The notes beneath the pieces were generated by a model, which saw only the letters and a list, made by a program, of their open reading frames with translations, was not told the DNA's origin and did not search any database. This document shows positions 26,201-34,045 of a DNA stretch of 64,000 nt, in pieces (the first letter of the stretch is position 1; every line of letters starts with the position of its first letter). The stretch is from an uncultured Bacteroidota bacterium (lineage in GTDB: Bacteria > Bacteroidota > Bacteroidia > Chitinophagales > Chitinophagaceae). The position numbers were made by a program, and so were the translations under genes. The stretch spans positions 34,672-98,671 of the forward strand of contig CAIVEW010000004.1 in assembly GCA_903905065.1 (NCBI GenBank), in the 5' to 3' direction.

Positions 26201-26729
26201 CACTCTTGTAGAGCAGGTCCTTATTGTATAATTCCTTCAGCGCCCACCATAGTGTTTCTATATATTCATTGTCGAAGGTTACATACGGGTCGGTCATGTC
26301 CACCCAGTAGCCCATCTTTTCGGTGATCTCTTCCCACTTATCCTTGTACCGCATTACCACCTCGCGGCACTTTTTGTTATAGTCTTCTACGCTAATTTTC
26401 TTACCTATATCTTCCTTGGTAATGCCCAGTTCTTTCTCTACGCCTAGCTCTACGGGCAGGCCGTGCGTATCCCATCCCGCTTTGCGGTTTACCTGGTAGC
26501 CTTGCATGGTTTTGTAGCGGCAAACCAGGTCCTTCAGTGTACGGCTAATAACGTGATGTATGCCGGGAAGGCCATTGGCGCTTGGTGGCCCTTCATAAAA
26601 TACGAACGGCTCCTCACCATCGCGAAGTTTCACACTCTCATTGAAAGTATGCTCTGCCTTCCACTTAGCCAGGTATTCCTGCTCTATGGACGGCATATTC
26701 AATCCTTTATATTCGTTGTATTTGCTCAT
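23247..26729 (-). CDS. ileS: Isoleucyl-tRNA synthetase
   Basis: A full-length 1160-residue class I synthetase. The ATP-binding signature is the Bacteroidota form PGIHHVISRTLKDLV near residue 57. RKAGWDTHGLPVELGVEKE follows. The editing domain is intact (TTPWTLPSN, VHTAPAFGADDY), and KMSKRVGNVIDPF carries the KMSKS loop near residue 690. The anticodon-binding domain follows, and the C-terminal extension has no zinc-binding Cys cluster. It charges tRNA-Ile and edits valine. It has a -7 box at 26807-26814 and a leader of about 75 nt that contains a dispersed repeat. Confidence 0.97.
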   Translation of the reverse strand: MSKYNEYKGLNMPSIEQEYLAKWKAEHTFNESVKLRDGEEPFVFYEGPPSANGLPGIHHVISRTLKDLVCRYKTMQGYQVNRKAGWDTHGLPVELGVEKELGITKEDIGKKISVEDYNKKCREVVMRYKDKWEEITEKMGYWVDMTDPYVTFDNEYIETLWWALKELYNKDLLYKSVSIQPYSPAAGTGLSSHELNQPGTYKDVKDTTVVAMFSLIPARSERDGEMEFLNPLQFELQKIALGVWEPFVKMPIGGGLIEAEKAAAVFFMAWTTTPWTLPSNCGLTVGPNIDYVLVQTFNPYTHQPCNVILAKALVGKYFKPEGAESDFTIYTSESKILPWKIIHEFKGREMEGLRYDQLLHCDGNTREIAGGDPWRVILGDFVTTEDGTGIVHTAPAFGADDYRVGKKNNIGILIMVDKEGKFNDYTGEFSGRYVKDYKNDPDYKDVDVDIAVKLKLSGHAFKVEKYEHTYPHCWRTDKPIIYYPLDAWFIRTTAVKDRMIELNKTINWKPKATGEGRFGNWLENMVDWNLSRSRFWGTPLPVWVSDDGSVKCIGSIQELVDEAQKANKALGLNQLLEETRGENPYHDVTGTLTFKPTRKEDLDLHKPFVDSIILVSDSGQPMKREPDLIDVWFDSGAMPYAQLHYPFEKHPHKDIKKNFPADFIAEGVDQTRGWFYTLHALGVMLFDSVAYKTVVSNGLVLDKNGNKMSKRVGNVIDPFETIEKYSADATRWYLITNASPWDSLRFDLEGIKEVQRKYFGTLYNTYQFFALYANVDHFTFKEKYIPVHDRPEIDRWILSSLNTLIKDVTAALEDYEPTQAGRAMESFLDEQLSNWYVRLCRRRFWKGEYEHDKICAYQTLYECLETMALLMAPIAPFFADWLFTNLDCVSSRNKCKSVHLADFPEADEDCIDAALEERMRLAQDISSLVLSIRKKVNIKVRQPLSKILIPVMDGRTKDQIGKIEELIKSEVNIKAIEYLTDTEGFIKKKIKANFKTLGARMGAKMKSVAAAIAQMGQQDISALEKQKSFTFTIDGEPVEVQITDVEIIAEDIPGWSVANKDSLTVALDITITPELEEEGNARELVNKIQKLRKDSGLDLTDRIIVHINDYKSLGDAIIKHNDYICAEILADRIEIETGIDNGTEIEVNDVTLNILISKTS

Positions 26730-26739
26730 TTTAGTCGTA

Positions 26740-26766
26740 AGTCGTAAGTCGAGAGTCGTAAGTCTG
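26740..26766 (-). repeat. 27-nt dispersed repeat, copy 2, in the ileS leader
   Basis: An inverted copy of 1036-1062 with one mismatch, extended on one side by another seven-base unit (GTCGTAA). It lies between the ileS -7 box and the ileS start, so it should be transcribed. Confidence 0.6.
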
Positions 26767-26806
26767 CGAGGTGCAGAAAATGGCTAAGTTGGCTTTAAAA
26801 TGCGTG

Positions 26807-26814
26807 CAAAGGTA
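26807..26814 (-). promoter_or_regulatory. -7 promoter box of ileS
   Basis: The minus strand reads TACCTTTG (TAnnTTTG), 77 bp before the ileS ATG. No clear -33 element is seen. Confidence 0.5.
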
Positions 26815-26956
26815 GGGAGATTATTTTGAAAATATTGAAGCAGTATTTTTTCGCATATTAGCAGTTTGTCGGTCGAGATAAGACAATAATAGCGGTTATT
26901 TTTTTGCTAAAGTCTGGCGACCAAGCAATATTCCATTCATTCCCTAATATTACACC

Positions 26957-27547
26957 ATGAATGCCCCAGCACTAAAACACCTCCGCACTGCCATCCATCG
27001 CTTCCTGAAACTGGATGATGCGGAATGGGATATGCTGGTGCCGTACACTGAAGAGCGGCAACTGGCGAAGCATGAGCTTTTCGCAGTAGAGGGTAAGGCC
27101 GCACATGAGGTTGGCTTTATGCTGGAGGGCAATATGCGGCATTACTATACACGGGATGGTGAAGAAAAGACAACCTATTTTTATTTCGAGGGGCATTTCG
27201 TGAGTTCGTATATCAGTTGCCTCACCGGCAAGCCTTCGGAACTTACTATAGAGGCGCTTACCGATTGCACCCTCCTTGTTTTTAAATATAAGGACCTGCA
27301 AAAATTATACGATCTGTCGCATAAATGGGAGCGGTTCGGCAGGGTATTGGCCGAGTATCTAGCCATTGGGCTGGAGGAGCGGATGGTTGGTCTGCTGATG
27401 CTGAGCCCCGAGGAGCGCTATCTGCAACTACTGGATAGCAACAAACAAAAGATCATAGAGCGCATACCGCAACATTATGTGTCCAGCTATCTGGGCATTA
27501 CGCCGGTGAGCCTCAGCCGAATCCGTGCACGGCTACTCAAAAAGTGA
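26957..27547 (+). CDS. Crp/Fnr family transcriptional regulator
   Basis: A 196-residue protein with a cyclic-nucleotide-binding beta-roll (residues ~20-125; KHELFAVEGKAAHEVGFMLEGNMRHYYTRDGEEKTTYF) and a C-terminal winged-helix end (IERIPQHYVSSYLGITPVSLSRIRARL). The LGITPVSLSRIR stretch is the DNA-recognition helix. Many Bacteroidota members of this branch lack the residues that contact cAMP, so the ligand is uncertain. It could control the small membrane-protein genes just downstream (76-bp gap). Confidence 0.88.
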   Translation: MNAPALKHLRTAIHRFLKLDDAEWDMLVPYTEERQLAKHELFAVEGKAAHEVGFMLEGNMRHYYTRDGEEKTTYFYFEGHFVSSYISCLTGKPSELTIEALTDCTLLVFKYKDLQKLYDLSHKWERFGRVLAEYLAIGLEERMVGLLMLSPEERYLQLLDSNKQKIIERIPQHYVSSYLGITPVSLSRIRARLLKK

Positions 27548-27623
27548 GTTGGTATTTCTTATCTTAAGTTAACGTCCGCAGGATGGTTCGTGTGCGAGCT
27601 TTGCTTCATAAAATCAAACGTTT

Positions 27624-28010
27624 ATGAAAAACCTCCTAAGATCAGAACAGGCTATGCAGCTAGCACTCGCAATTATTGCGCTTTATTACCAGCCCATTCA
27701 CTTTGCGTGGTGGTTGTGGCCATTTCTTTTCCTTTCTCCAGATATTAGCATGGTTGGATATTTGATCAACGCCAAAGTGGGAGCAATGTCATATAACATT
27801 GCTCACCATAAAGCCGTCGCCGGAATTTTGATAGCTATAGGTTTTATGTTTCATTTTCCCATCCCTTTGTTTGTTGGGCTGCTCTTGTGGGCACACTCCT
27901 CCTTTGATCGCATAATGGGCTACGGTCTTAAATATCAGGATTCATTCGATCATACACACCTTGGCTTGAGCGGTAAAAGAGCCAAAATGCAAATCCCGCA
28001 AAAAGGGTGA
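27624..28010 (+). CDS. DUF4260 family membrane protein
   Basis: A 128-residue protein with three to four membrane segments (MQLALAIIALYYQPIHFAWW, LWPFLFLSPDISMVGYL, AVAGILIAIGFMFHFPIPLFV). It shows the DUF4260 features FLSPDISMVGY, YNIAHHK, HSSFDRIMGYGLKY and the end SFDHTHLG. Function is unknown. Conserved His and Asp residues near the membrane may matter. It lies 34 bp upstream of another small membrane protein. Confidence 0.82.
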   Translation: MKNLLRSEQAMQLALAIIALYYQPIHFAWWLWPFLFLSPDISMVGYLINAKVGAMSYNIAHHKAVAGILIAIGFMFHFPIPLFVGLLLWAHSSFDRIMGYGLKYQDSFDHTHLGLSGKRAKMQIPQKG

Positions 28011-28044
28011 TGCTCCGGAAGCCCCGGGTCTGTATGTTTCGGGT

Positions 28045-28509
28045 ATGAACAAATGGTTTCGGGTTGCCATTCTTTTTGCCACCGCCGGGGTAGTGTGGTG
28101 TTGCTTTATGCAGCTGCTGTTCATTTATTCGGGTGCGCAGCAAATACTGGCAGACCCAGCGCGGCAGAGCAGTAAATTTTTGAAGTCCTTTACGGAATAT
28201 GAGCCGCTACCTCGAATGGCAAGTGATAACTCATTTGTCTGGAAAGGGTTCTTTGTGTGTGGAATATTTGCTGCTACGGCCTTTTTGATCATCAATTCTA
28301 AGTTCAAGGGTGGCTGGCTAAAACGAGGTCTACTCTTTGGCCTCTTGCACTGGGCTGTAATGACGCCCTGGTTTGAGTTTTATCTGCCATACAACGTAAT
28401 GAATGAGCCGCTTGTCCTCGTGTTGTTTGAGGCCGGCCTGTGGCTGATAACTATCATGTTGACCTCGTGTTATATGTCTTTCGTGGTTAATTTTCGCCGT
28501 CCCGCCTAA
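28045..28509 (+). CDS. Small membrane protein of unknown function
   Basis: A 154-residue protein with four predicted membrane segments (residues ~7-29, ~70-86, ~98-115, ~125-148) and an N-in start (MNKWFR). It resembles in layout, though not clearly in sequence, the 135-residue membrane protein at 33004. I recognise no motif. It is probably co-transcribed with the DUF4260 gene. Confidence 0.7.
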   Translation: MNKWFRVAILFATAGVVWCCFMQLLFIYSGAQQILADPARQSSKFLKSFTEYEPLPRMASDNSFVWKGFFVCGIFAATAFLIINSKFKGGWLKRGLLFGLLHWAVMTPWFEFYLPYNVMNEPLVLVLFEAGLWLITIMLTSCYMSFVVNFRRPA

Positions 28510-28602
28510 TGATCATATCTATGTAATTCCGCAGAGTCTTCGTCGCTTTGCGCTAAAGGAAATAGTTGCCAAGCCGCACTTCCTTCTTACAGAAATTAAA
28601 GG

Positions 28603-28610
28603 TAAGTTTG
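28603..28610 (+). promoter_or_regulatory. -7 promoter box of the 7TM sensor gene
   Basis: TAAGTTTG matches TAnnTTTG, 40 bp before the GTG start at 28651. A palindrome follows at 28625-28640. Confidence 0.45.
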
Positions 28611-28624
28611 CGTTAACTAATCAA

Positions 28625-28640
28625 TTACAATTAATTGTAA
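28625..28640. promoter_or_regulatory. 16-bp perfect palindrome, possible operator
   Basis: TTACAATTAATTGTAA is a perfect 16-bp palindrome placed between the -7 box and the start codon of the sensor gene. The position suits a repressor site for a dimeric regulator; no regulator can be named. Confidence 0.4.
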
Positions 28641-28650
28641 ACGAAGTTGC

Positions 28651-29880
28651 GTGATTAAAATCTATACTTACTGTTGTTTTCTGTTTCTTGTTTTATGTAC
28701 CATTACCGTAAGGGCGCAGGCTGTGTCTGTTGTTACGGTTGCAGATGCACGTGAAGTCGTTCATATCAATTCCGGTATAGAATTTCTGGAAGACGCCACT
28801 CATGTTATTTCAGCTGACAATGTTGTTAAAAGCACCGGTTTTAAGCCTGTTCCATTTGGGGTTCCTAATGAAAAATTTTCATCTTCTGTATTCTGGTTCC
28901 GGTTCAAAATAAGGAATGAAACAAACGCGCCATTCCTTATTCTGAAGCTGGCAAATCCGGCGCTGGACAGCGTCGATTTTTTTGAGGAAAACAGCCCGGG
29001 CTCTTTCCGGAGCTACCGGACAGGACAATCCGTGCCTTTTGGTCACCGCGAGTATTTGAGCTCAGATTACCTGTTCACAGTATCGCTTCCACCACACACC
29101 GAAAAGTATGTCTACCTGCGCGTTTACTCCAGTGCCGAGGTGCTGTTGCCTTTAACAGCCGGTACCGAATCAGCTATTTTTGCTATCGATAAATACAAGG
29201 ATATTTTCTGGGGCATCTACATTGGCATTATGCTGGCCATGTTGCTCTATAACTGTTTTGTATACAGCACAACGAGTGACGATAGTTACCTGTACTACAT
29301 AGTTTATGTGCTTACCGTAGTGGTGACGCAGATAACGATATCGGGTTATGCCTTTCAATTGCTTTGGCCTAATCAATTGTTGGTGGCGAAGTACAGTGCG
29401 ATCTTCAACCCGGTGCTGGCGGGTATTGCAGCTATCGGGTTCATTCGGAATTTTTTGAAGACACGATCATTTCTGCCAAAGTCCGATAAAGTGTTCATTG
29501 TTTTTGTCGGGCTGTATTCCCTGGGAGCTATTGTTGCCGTAGCAGGCAATTATACGAGGGGCCTTAATGTTATCGATATGACGGCCGGAGTGCTCTCCAT
29601 TTACGTACTGGCGGTGGGATTTGTGATCAGCAGGAAGGGGTACAGGCCAGCGGTATTTTTTATGATCTCGTGGCTTGTTTTCCTGGTGGGTGTGTTCATT
29701 TTCGTGTTCAAGAACCTGGGTATCCTTCCTTACAATGTGTATACAGTTTACACGATGCCGGTAGGGTCTGCAATGGAAGTGTTGTTGCTTTCTTTCGCAC
29801 TCGCTGACCGGATAAATATCCTTAAAAAGGAAGCTGCGGCATCGCAGGCCAAAGAACTGCTGGCGGTACAGGAAAAATGA
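28651..29880 (+). CDS. 7TMR-DISM sensor part of a histidine kinase (5' half of a frameshifted gene)
   Basis: A 409-residue protein with a signal peptide, an extracytoplasmic 7TMR-DISMED2-type beta domain (residues ~25-175, SSVFWFRFKIRNE, HTEKYVYLRVYSS) and seven membrane helices (~180-385; IFWGIYIGIMLAMLLYNCF, AMEVLLLSFALADRINILKKE). It ends inside a coiled-coil linker (EAAASQAKELLAVQEK) at a TGA. In this family the linker runs straight into a kinase domain. That domain follows at once in the +1 frame at 29885, so this is the sensor half of a single two-part gene broken by one extra base in a run of five A at 29873-29877. The start is GTG. Confidence 0.85.
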   Translation: MIKIYTYCCFLFLVLCTITVRAQAVSVVTVADAREVVHINSGIEFLEDATHVISADNVVKSTGFKPVPFGVPNEKFSSSVFWFRFKIRNETNAPFLILKLANPALDSVDFFEENSPGSFRSYRTGQSVPFGHREYLSSDYLFTVSLPPHTEKYVYLRVYSSAEVLLPLTAGTESAIFAIDKYKDIFWGIYIGIMLAMLLYNCFVYSTTSDDSYLYYIVYVLTVVVTQITISGYAFQLLWPNQLLVAKYSAIFNPVLAGIAAIGFIRNFLKTRSFLPKSDKVFIVFVGLYSLGAIVAVAGNYTRGLNVIDMTAGVLSIYVLAVGFVISRKGYRPAVFFMISWLVFLVGVFIFVFKNLGILPYNVYTVYTMPVGSAMEVLLLSFALADRINILKKEAAASQAKELLAVQEK

Positions 29881-29884
29881 GCGT

Positions 29885-30808
29885 ATGGTACAGGGGCAAA
29901 ATGTTTTACTGGAGCGTATGGTCAATGAGCGGACTAACGAACTTGTTTCATCTAATCAATCGTTGAAAAAGGCGTTGGTAGATATGAAAGACGCACAATT
30001 GCAATTGGTGGAATCAGAGAAAATGGCTTCGCTTGGCCAGCTTACGGCGGGCATAGCGCATGAGATAAATAACCCGATCAATTTTGCTTCGTCCAATATA
30101 AAACCGCTGGGCAGGGATGTGCGCATACTGCTCGACACGATTTCGGAATTTGAACACATTATCAGAGATGACACTCCCGAAGGTGAAAAGTGGGATAAAG
30201 CCCAACAATATAAGAATGAGATAGATTTCAACTATCTGCAACAAGAGATAGATGAACTGCTAGAAGGTATCGAAAATGGCGTAAATCGAACAACCGAAGT
30301 AGTAAAAGGATTGCGCTTATTCTCCCGCCTGGATGAGGGCGACCTGAAGACCGTGGATATTACCGAAGGATTGGACGCCACGCTTGCTTTTGTAAATGAA
30401 AGGTTGGACAATGAGATAAAAGTGGAGAAGAGGTATTCCCCGTTGCCGAAGATAGATTGTTATCCGGGCAAGGTGAACCAGGTCTTTCTGAATATCATTT
30501 CCAATGCCATTTATGCGATAAAGAAAAAATTCGGCGAAGAAGAGGGCGGGGTTATTATTGTCAGTACCGGTGCGGATGATGTGAACGTGGTAGTTAAGAT
30601 TGCCGACAATGGGACAGGTATGGAGCAAAGCGTCATCAGCAAGGCATTTGAACCATTCTTTACCACCAGGAAAGCGGGGGAAGGGGCAGGACTCGGCTTA
30701 TCCATTGCGGCCAACACCGTCAGGCAGCACAAGGGGCAGATACAGGTTGCCTCCGTGCCGGATAAAGGGACGGAAATCACGATAACCTTTCCGATCCGTC
30801 GCAAATAA
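29885..30808 (+). CDS. Histidine kinase part (3' half of the frameshifted sensor kinase)
   Basis: A 307-residue kinase module. A coiled coil (LLERMVNERTNELVSSNQSL) leads to the H-box MASLGQLTAGIAHEINNPIN, with the phospho-accepting His near residue 60. Next come a long dimerisation helix, the N-box (VNQVFLNIISNAIYAIKKK), G1 (KIADNGTGM), the F-box (KAFEPFFTTR) and G2 (GAGLGLSIA). All catalytic boxes are present, so it could be active alone as a soluble protein if translated from its own ATG. The frame upstream (AAT GAG CGT) is open and matches the usual linker, so the two halves were one protein. No response regulator is adjacent. Confidence 0.88.
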   Translation: MVQGQNVLLERMVNERTNELVSSNQSLKKALVDMKDAQLQLVESEKMASLGQLTAGIAHEINNPINFASSNIKPLGRDVRILLDTISEFEHIIRDDTPEGEKWDKAQQYKNEIDFNYLQQEIDELLEGIENGVNRTTEVVKGLRLFSRLDEGDLKTVDITEGLDATLAFVNERLDNEIKVEKRYSPLPKIDCYPGKVNQVFLNIISNAIYAIKKKFGEEEGGVIIVSTGADDVNVVVKIADNGTGMEQSVISKAFEPFFTTRKAGEGAGLGLSIAANTVRQHKGQIQVASVPDKGTEITITFPIRRK

Positions 30809-31034
30809 CAACGTGCTTCATTGCCGAATATCAAAGAGTATGGGAAGTCGGTGACCTTCAAATACCTGGCCCAGGGTGGGCGATAATAACCACGATGTAG
30901 CCTTATTTAAAGTGACCTACGACAAGTCGGTACATGTTATGGGTATATCGCTGGACAAGAATAATAAGATGCTCGCTATTCGCGGTGAGACAAGTTCCAC
31001 TTACATAGATAAGTTGCTGGCTAAAGAGCTATGA
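30809..31034 (+). pseudogene. Decayed coding fragment after the kinase gene
   Basis: Right after the kinase stop, the same frame reads protein-like sequence (LPNIKEYGKSVTFKYLAQGG) until a double stop at 30883. The neighbouring frame then continues with HDVALFKVTYDKSVHVMGIS and runs to a TGA at 31032-31034. Removing one G from the run near 30878-30880 joins them into about 70 continuous residues. There is no proper start codon. It looks like the 3' end of a former gene, perhaps a small periplasmic or enzyme-tail domain; I do not recognise it. The second half alone could be read as a 52-residue frame from a GTG at 30876. Confidence 0.5.
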
Positions 31035-31580
31035 TAATTTTACATAGCCAACATGAAATGTATCTTCTGCGATTCCTTCGGCTGGCTGAAGGAGAATACT
31101 GAAGTTGGCCTTGTCATCTGCTGACAAAAGATCGCTGATCTCATGTGTGTCGTCAACGTCTATACCGTATTTGTCATCTACGTGTGATGAAGCGCCTTTG
31201 AATCCGGTATGCTTGTAAAATGCAGTCTGTTTGGCCATTCTTACGGCGGCACCTTTGTCTTCCGCGGCTACCACAATTTTGTAATGATATTCTTCCAGGT
31301 CGTTCGGCTTATAGCCGCCCAGGTTTATGAAGAATAACCTGGTCTTTTCAACTGGGGGCACTGTGCCGGATGAACGGGCGGTAATGTTCACCCTGTATCC
31401 GTCGGCAAAACATACCTCGCGCCAGGAGTCTATATGTACTCGTCCTTCCGGCCAATAGCTCTTAATAGCAGGGGTTAGCTCCTCGATGCTTGTAGCAATG
31501 CCAAAGAAAATGTCGTGCTGTTCTATCGCCCGTCCCGGAGGTGTGCATCCTAGCAACACCATAAATAACTTATGTGTCAA
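31029..31580 (-). CDS. DUF1543 domain protein
   Basis: A 183-residue cytosolic protein with the DUF1543 start KLFMVLLGCTPPGRAIEQHDIFFGI and a second related half (FFINLGGYKPNDLEEYHYKIVVAAEDKGAAVRMAK). Two similar alpha/beta units face each other, suggesting internal duplication. The family is widespread in Bacteroidota and Proteobacteria, and its function is unknown. Its stop overlaps the end of the decayed plus-strand fragment by six bases. Confidence 0.85.
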   Translation of the reverse strand: MTHKLFMVLLGCTPPGRAIEQHDIFFGIATSIEELTPAIKSYWPEGRVHIDSWREVCFADGYRVNITARSSGTVPPVEKTRLFFINLGGYKPNDLEEYHYKIVVAAEDKGAAVRMAKQTAFYKHTGFKGASSHVDDKYGIDVDDTHEISDLLSADDKANFSILLQPAEGIAEDTFHVGYVKLS

Positions 31581-31920
31581 TGAGAACTTGTTTGTGTGAA
31601 ATTACTGCCTTAGGTGAAAAGCCGATGAAAATATTTCAGAATATTACACAAATAAGTTCAGCGTATACATTGCTGTGGCATGATTATTACGCACAGAATA
31701 TCATCACGTCACTTATTGAGCTATAGTCAATACTGCCAAGGAATCGCAGATCATAGTTCGCAATTATCCCAATTATTACGGCAAATAAAAATCCAGTAAA
31801 AGCACCTTTTTGGTGTTCGGCCTGCATGATACCTGTCACTTTTAGGAGTGATGCTAATCAGGGTTAACTCTTGCATGGACCGGCACCTTTACATTCTTAA
31901 CCGAAACTAAAATTAAAACC
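31581..31920. other. Gene-free 340-bp spacer between divergent genes
   Basis: The stretch is A+T-rich and must hold the divergent promoters of the DUF1543 and alcohol dehydrogenase genes. I see no full TAnnTTTG box and no gene. Two small inverted repeats are present (CACC-TTTTT-GGTG and CACT-TTTAGG-AGTG, both around 31810-31850). Confidence 0.6.
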
Positions 31921-32982
31921 ATGAAAGCATTAGTGTATCACGGCCCCGGCAAAAAGGCGTGGGAAGAAAAACCGAAACCGGTAATAAAGGAAACAACAGA
32001 CGCCGTTGTGAAAATACTGAAAACAACAATCTGCGGCACTGACCTGCACATCATGAAGGGCGACCTGCCCGAAGTTGCTGAAGGGAGGATCATAGGCCAC
32101 GAAGGCGTAGGTATAGTGGAGGAAGTAGGTAGCTCCGTAACAAGTTTTAAAAAGGGCGACCACGTAATTATATCCTGTGTCACTTCATGCGGCAAATGCG
32201 AATACTGCAAGCGTGGGATGTATTCGCACTGTGCGGACGGTGGCTGGATACTGGGTTACATGATCGACGGATGCCAGGCAGAATATGTGCGGATACCGCA
32301 TGCGGATAACAGCCTGTACCATATTCCGGCGGGCGCCGATGAAGAAGCCCTCGTAATGCTGAGCGACATTCTACCTACCGGCTTTGAATGTGGGGTGCTA
32401 AATGGACAGGTGAAGCCCGGGGATGTAATAGCTATAGTAGGTGCGGGCCCTGTAGGTATGGCTGCACTGCTCACCTCTCAGTTTTATACCCCCGCCGAAA
32501 TCATTGCAATAGACACGGACGATAACCGGCTTGCAGTCGCAAAGAAATTTGGCGCAACGCATACCATTAATAGCAGCGATGGGAAAGTAGTGGAAAAAAT
32601 AATGGAGCTAACGAACAACAGGGGAGTGGACGTAGCTATCGAAGCTGTTGGCCTTGCCGTAACGTTTGAAATGTGTGAAGCGATCATTGGTGCAGGAGGC
32701 CATATAGCCAACATCGGTGTTCACGGAAAGAGCGTTACGCTGCACCTGGAAACGCTATGGTCAAAAAACATAACCATCACCACACGGCTTGTGGACACGG
32801 TAACTACGCCTATGTTGTTCAAGACTGTTCAATCAGGAAAGATTCAGCCGAAGCAACTCATTACCCATCACTTCTCGCTTGACCAGGTTATAGAAGCGTA
32901 CGACACTTTTGGTAACGCAGCAGAGGAAAAAGCGCTGAAGGTCATATTGGAAAATCATACAGAAACCCGGAAGAGGCAGTAA
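31921..32982 (+). CDS. Zinc-dependent alcohol dehydrogenase (MDR family)
   Basis: A 353-residue medium-chain dehydrogenase. The catalytic zinc ligands are the Cys in TTICGTDLH and the His/Glu in GHEGVGIVEEVG. The structural zinc loop is complete (CGKCEYCKRGMYSHC). The NAD-binding Rossmann turn is VGAGPVGMAAL, and IAIDTDDNRL has the Asp that favours NAD over NADP. Residues match the branch that includes secondary and short-chain alcohol dehydrogenases. It heads a run of seven closely spaced genes (gaps of about 20-30 bp) ending at the terminator at 36263. Confidence 0.93.
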   Translation: MKALVYHGPGKKAWEEKPKPVIKETTDAVVKILKTTICGTDLHIMKGDLPEVAEGRIIGHEGVGIVEEVGSSVTSFKKGDHVIISCVTSCGKCEYCKRGMYSHCADGGWILGYMIDGCQAEYVRIPHADNSLYHIPAGADEEALVMLSDILPTGFECGVLNGQVKPGDVIAIVGAGPVGMAALLTSQFYTPAEIIAIDTDDNRLAVAKKFGATHTINSSDGKVVEKIMELTNNRGVDVAIEAVGLAVTFEMCEAIIGAGGHIANIGVHGKSVTLHLETLWSKNITITTRLVDTVTTPMLFKTVQSGKIQPKQLITHHFSLDQVIEAYDTFGNAAEEKALKVILENHTETRKRQ

Positions 32983-33003
32983 TCATTATCAAAAAATATA
33001 ACC

Positions 33004-33411
33004 ATGAAGAAAATAATTATTGCAGGATTGGTGGCGGGTGTCATATTGTTAATACTCAGTGTTCTGGGTTTGTATGCGACTATCTGGTTTCTGCCCGGTC
33101 TCGCCAAACAATATTTCGATCCCGCTTTTAACACCGAATCGGGCAGGGTGGTATTGTACTATATCCATCCTTTTGTTATCAGCATGGCGTTGTCCTGGTT
33201 CTGGAACCGGTTTAAGGGTACGCTTAGCGGCTCATTCATAACGCGCGGTATTGAGTTCGGTGTGATATATACATTGATCGCTACACTGCCTATGATGGTG
33301 CTTATATACAGCGCAATGAGCGTGTCGCTCTCCATAGTAGCTACCTGGTTTGTACTTGCGTTATTGCAGGGAACTATCGCGGGATTGGTATTTGAAAAAA
33401 TGAATCCATAA
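33004..33411 (+). CDS. Four-helix membrane protein of unknown function
   Basis: A 135-residue protein with four hydrophobic helices (residues ~5-30, ~47-65, ~80-103, ~107-128) separated by short basic loops. There is no recognised motif. It sits 21 bp after the alcohol dehydrogenase and 19 bp before the YceI gene, so it is translated from the same message. Confidence 0.72.
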   Translation: MKKIIIAGLVAGVILLILSVLGLYATIWFLPGLAKQYFDPAFNTESGRVVLYYIHPFVISMALSWFWNRFKGTLSGSFITRGIEFGVIYTLIATLPMMVLIYSAMSVSLSIVATWFVLALLQGTIAGLVFEKMNP

Positions 33412-33430
33412 ATAAAACAAACAAAAAAAC

Positions 33431-34015
33431 ATGAAATTGTTGAAATCTTTTTTACTCATCACAGCGACAGCTATGCTTACCAGTGCCGGTACTGTCGTCA
33501 GTACATATACGTTGTCCAAAGGTTATGCGGTAGGTATACACGGTACTTCCAATTTGCACGATTGGGACGAAAATGTCGTTACCGTAACAGGCGAGGGATC
33601 CGTCGACTGGAACGGCGATGCCAGTTTCGATCTGGACGCATTGAATATAAAGATGGATGTCCACTCCATAAAAAGCACCGAGGGGTCCATGATGGATAAA
33701 AACACTTACAAGGCATTGAAAGCTGATGATCATCCGGAGATAACGTTTGCACTGATCACTCCTGTTAAGTCTATACCGGTTGGCTCACGTACCATTGCCG
33801 CTAAGATCAACCTTACTATCGCGGGTGTTACCAAAGCCATTGATATGTCGGTAACATCCGTTGCGGCTGCCCATGGAAATATAGAATTTGAAGGCTCGAA
33901 AACGATCAAGATGACGGACTTTGGTGTAAAACCGCCAGTGGCACTTTTAGGAACAATGAGAACAGGCGATGATATCACGATACATTTTGAAACAGTTTTT
34001 ACAATAACTAAGTAA
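33431..34015 (+). CDS. YceI family periplasmic protein
   Basis: A 194-residue exported lipocalin-like protein. The signal peptide is followed by STYTLSKGYAVGIHGTSNLHDWDENV, typical of the YceI start, then DVHSIKSTEGSMMDKNTYKALKADDHPEITF with the family core, LTIAGVTKAIDMSV, and KMTDFGVKPP. YceI proteins bind polyisoprenoids or amphiphilic lipids in a beta barrel and are linked to stress or alcohol exposure. Its place next to an alcohol dehydrogenase and a porin suggests a role in handling a small hydrophobic compound; that link is inference. Confidence 0.9.
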   Translation: MKLLKSFLLITATAMLTSAGTVVSTYTLSKGYAVGIHGTSNLHDWDENVVTVTGEGSVDWNGDASFDLDALNIKMDVHSIKSTEGSMMDKNTYKALKADDHPEITFALITPVKSIPVGSRTIAAKINLTIAGVTKAIDMSVTSVAAAHGNIEFEGSKTIKMTDFGVKPPVALLGTMRTGDDITIHFETVFTITK

Positions 34016-34045
34016 TCTATCACAAACAACAAAAACATAGAAACA

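Noticed and set aside
26500..26640. Unusual HIGH motif (IHHV) in IleRS as a mutation
   Set aside because: This form is normal for the Bacteroidota branch of IleRS and all other motifs are intact.
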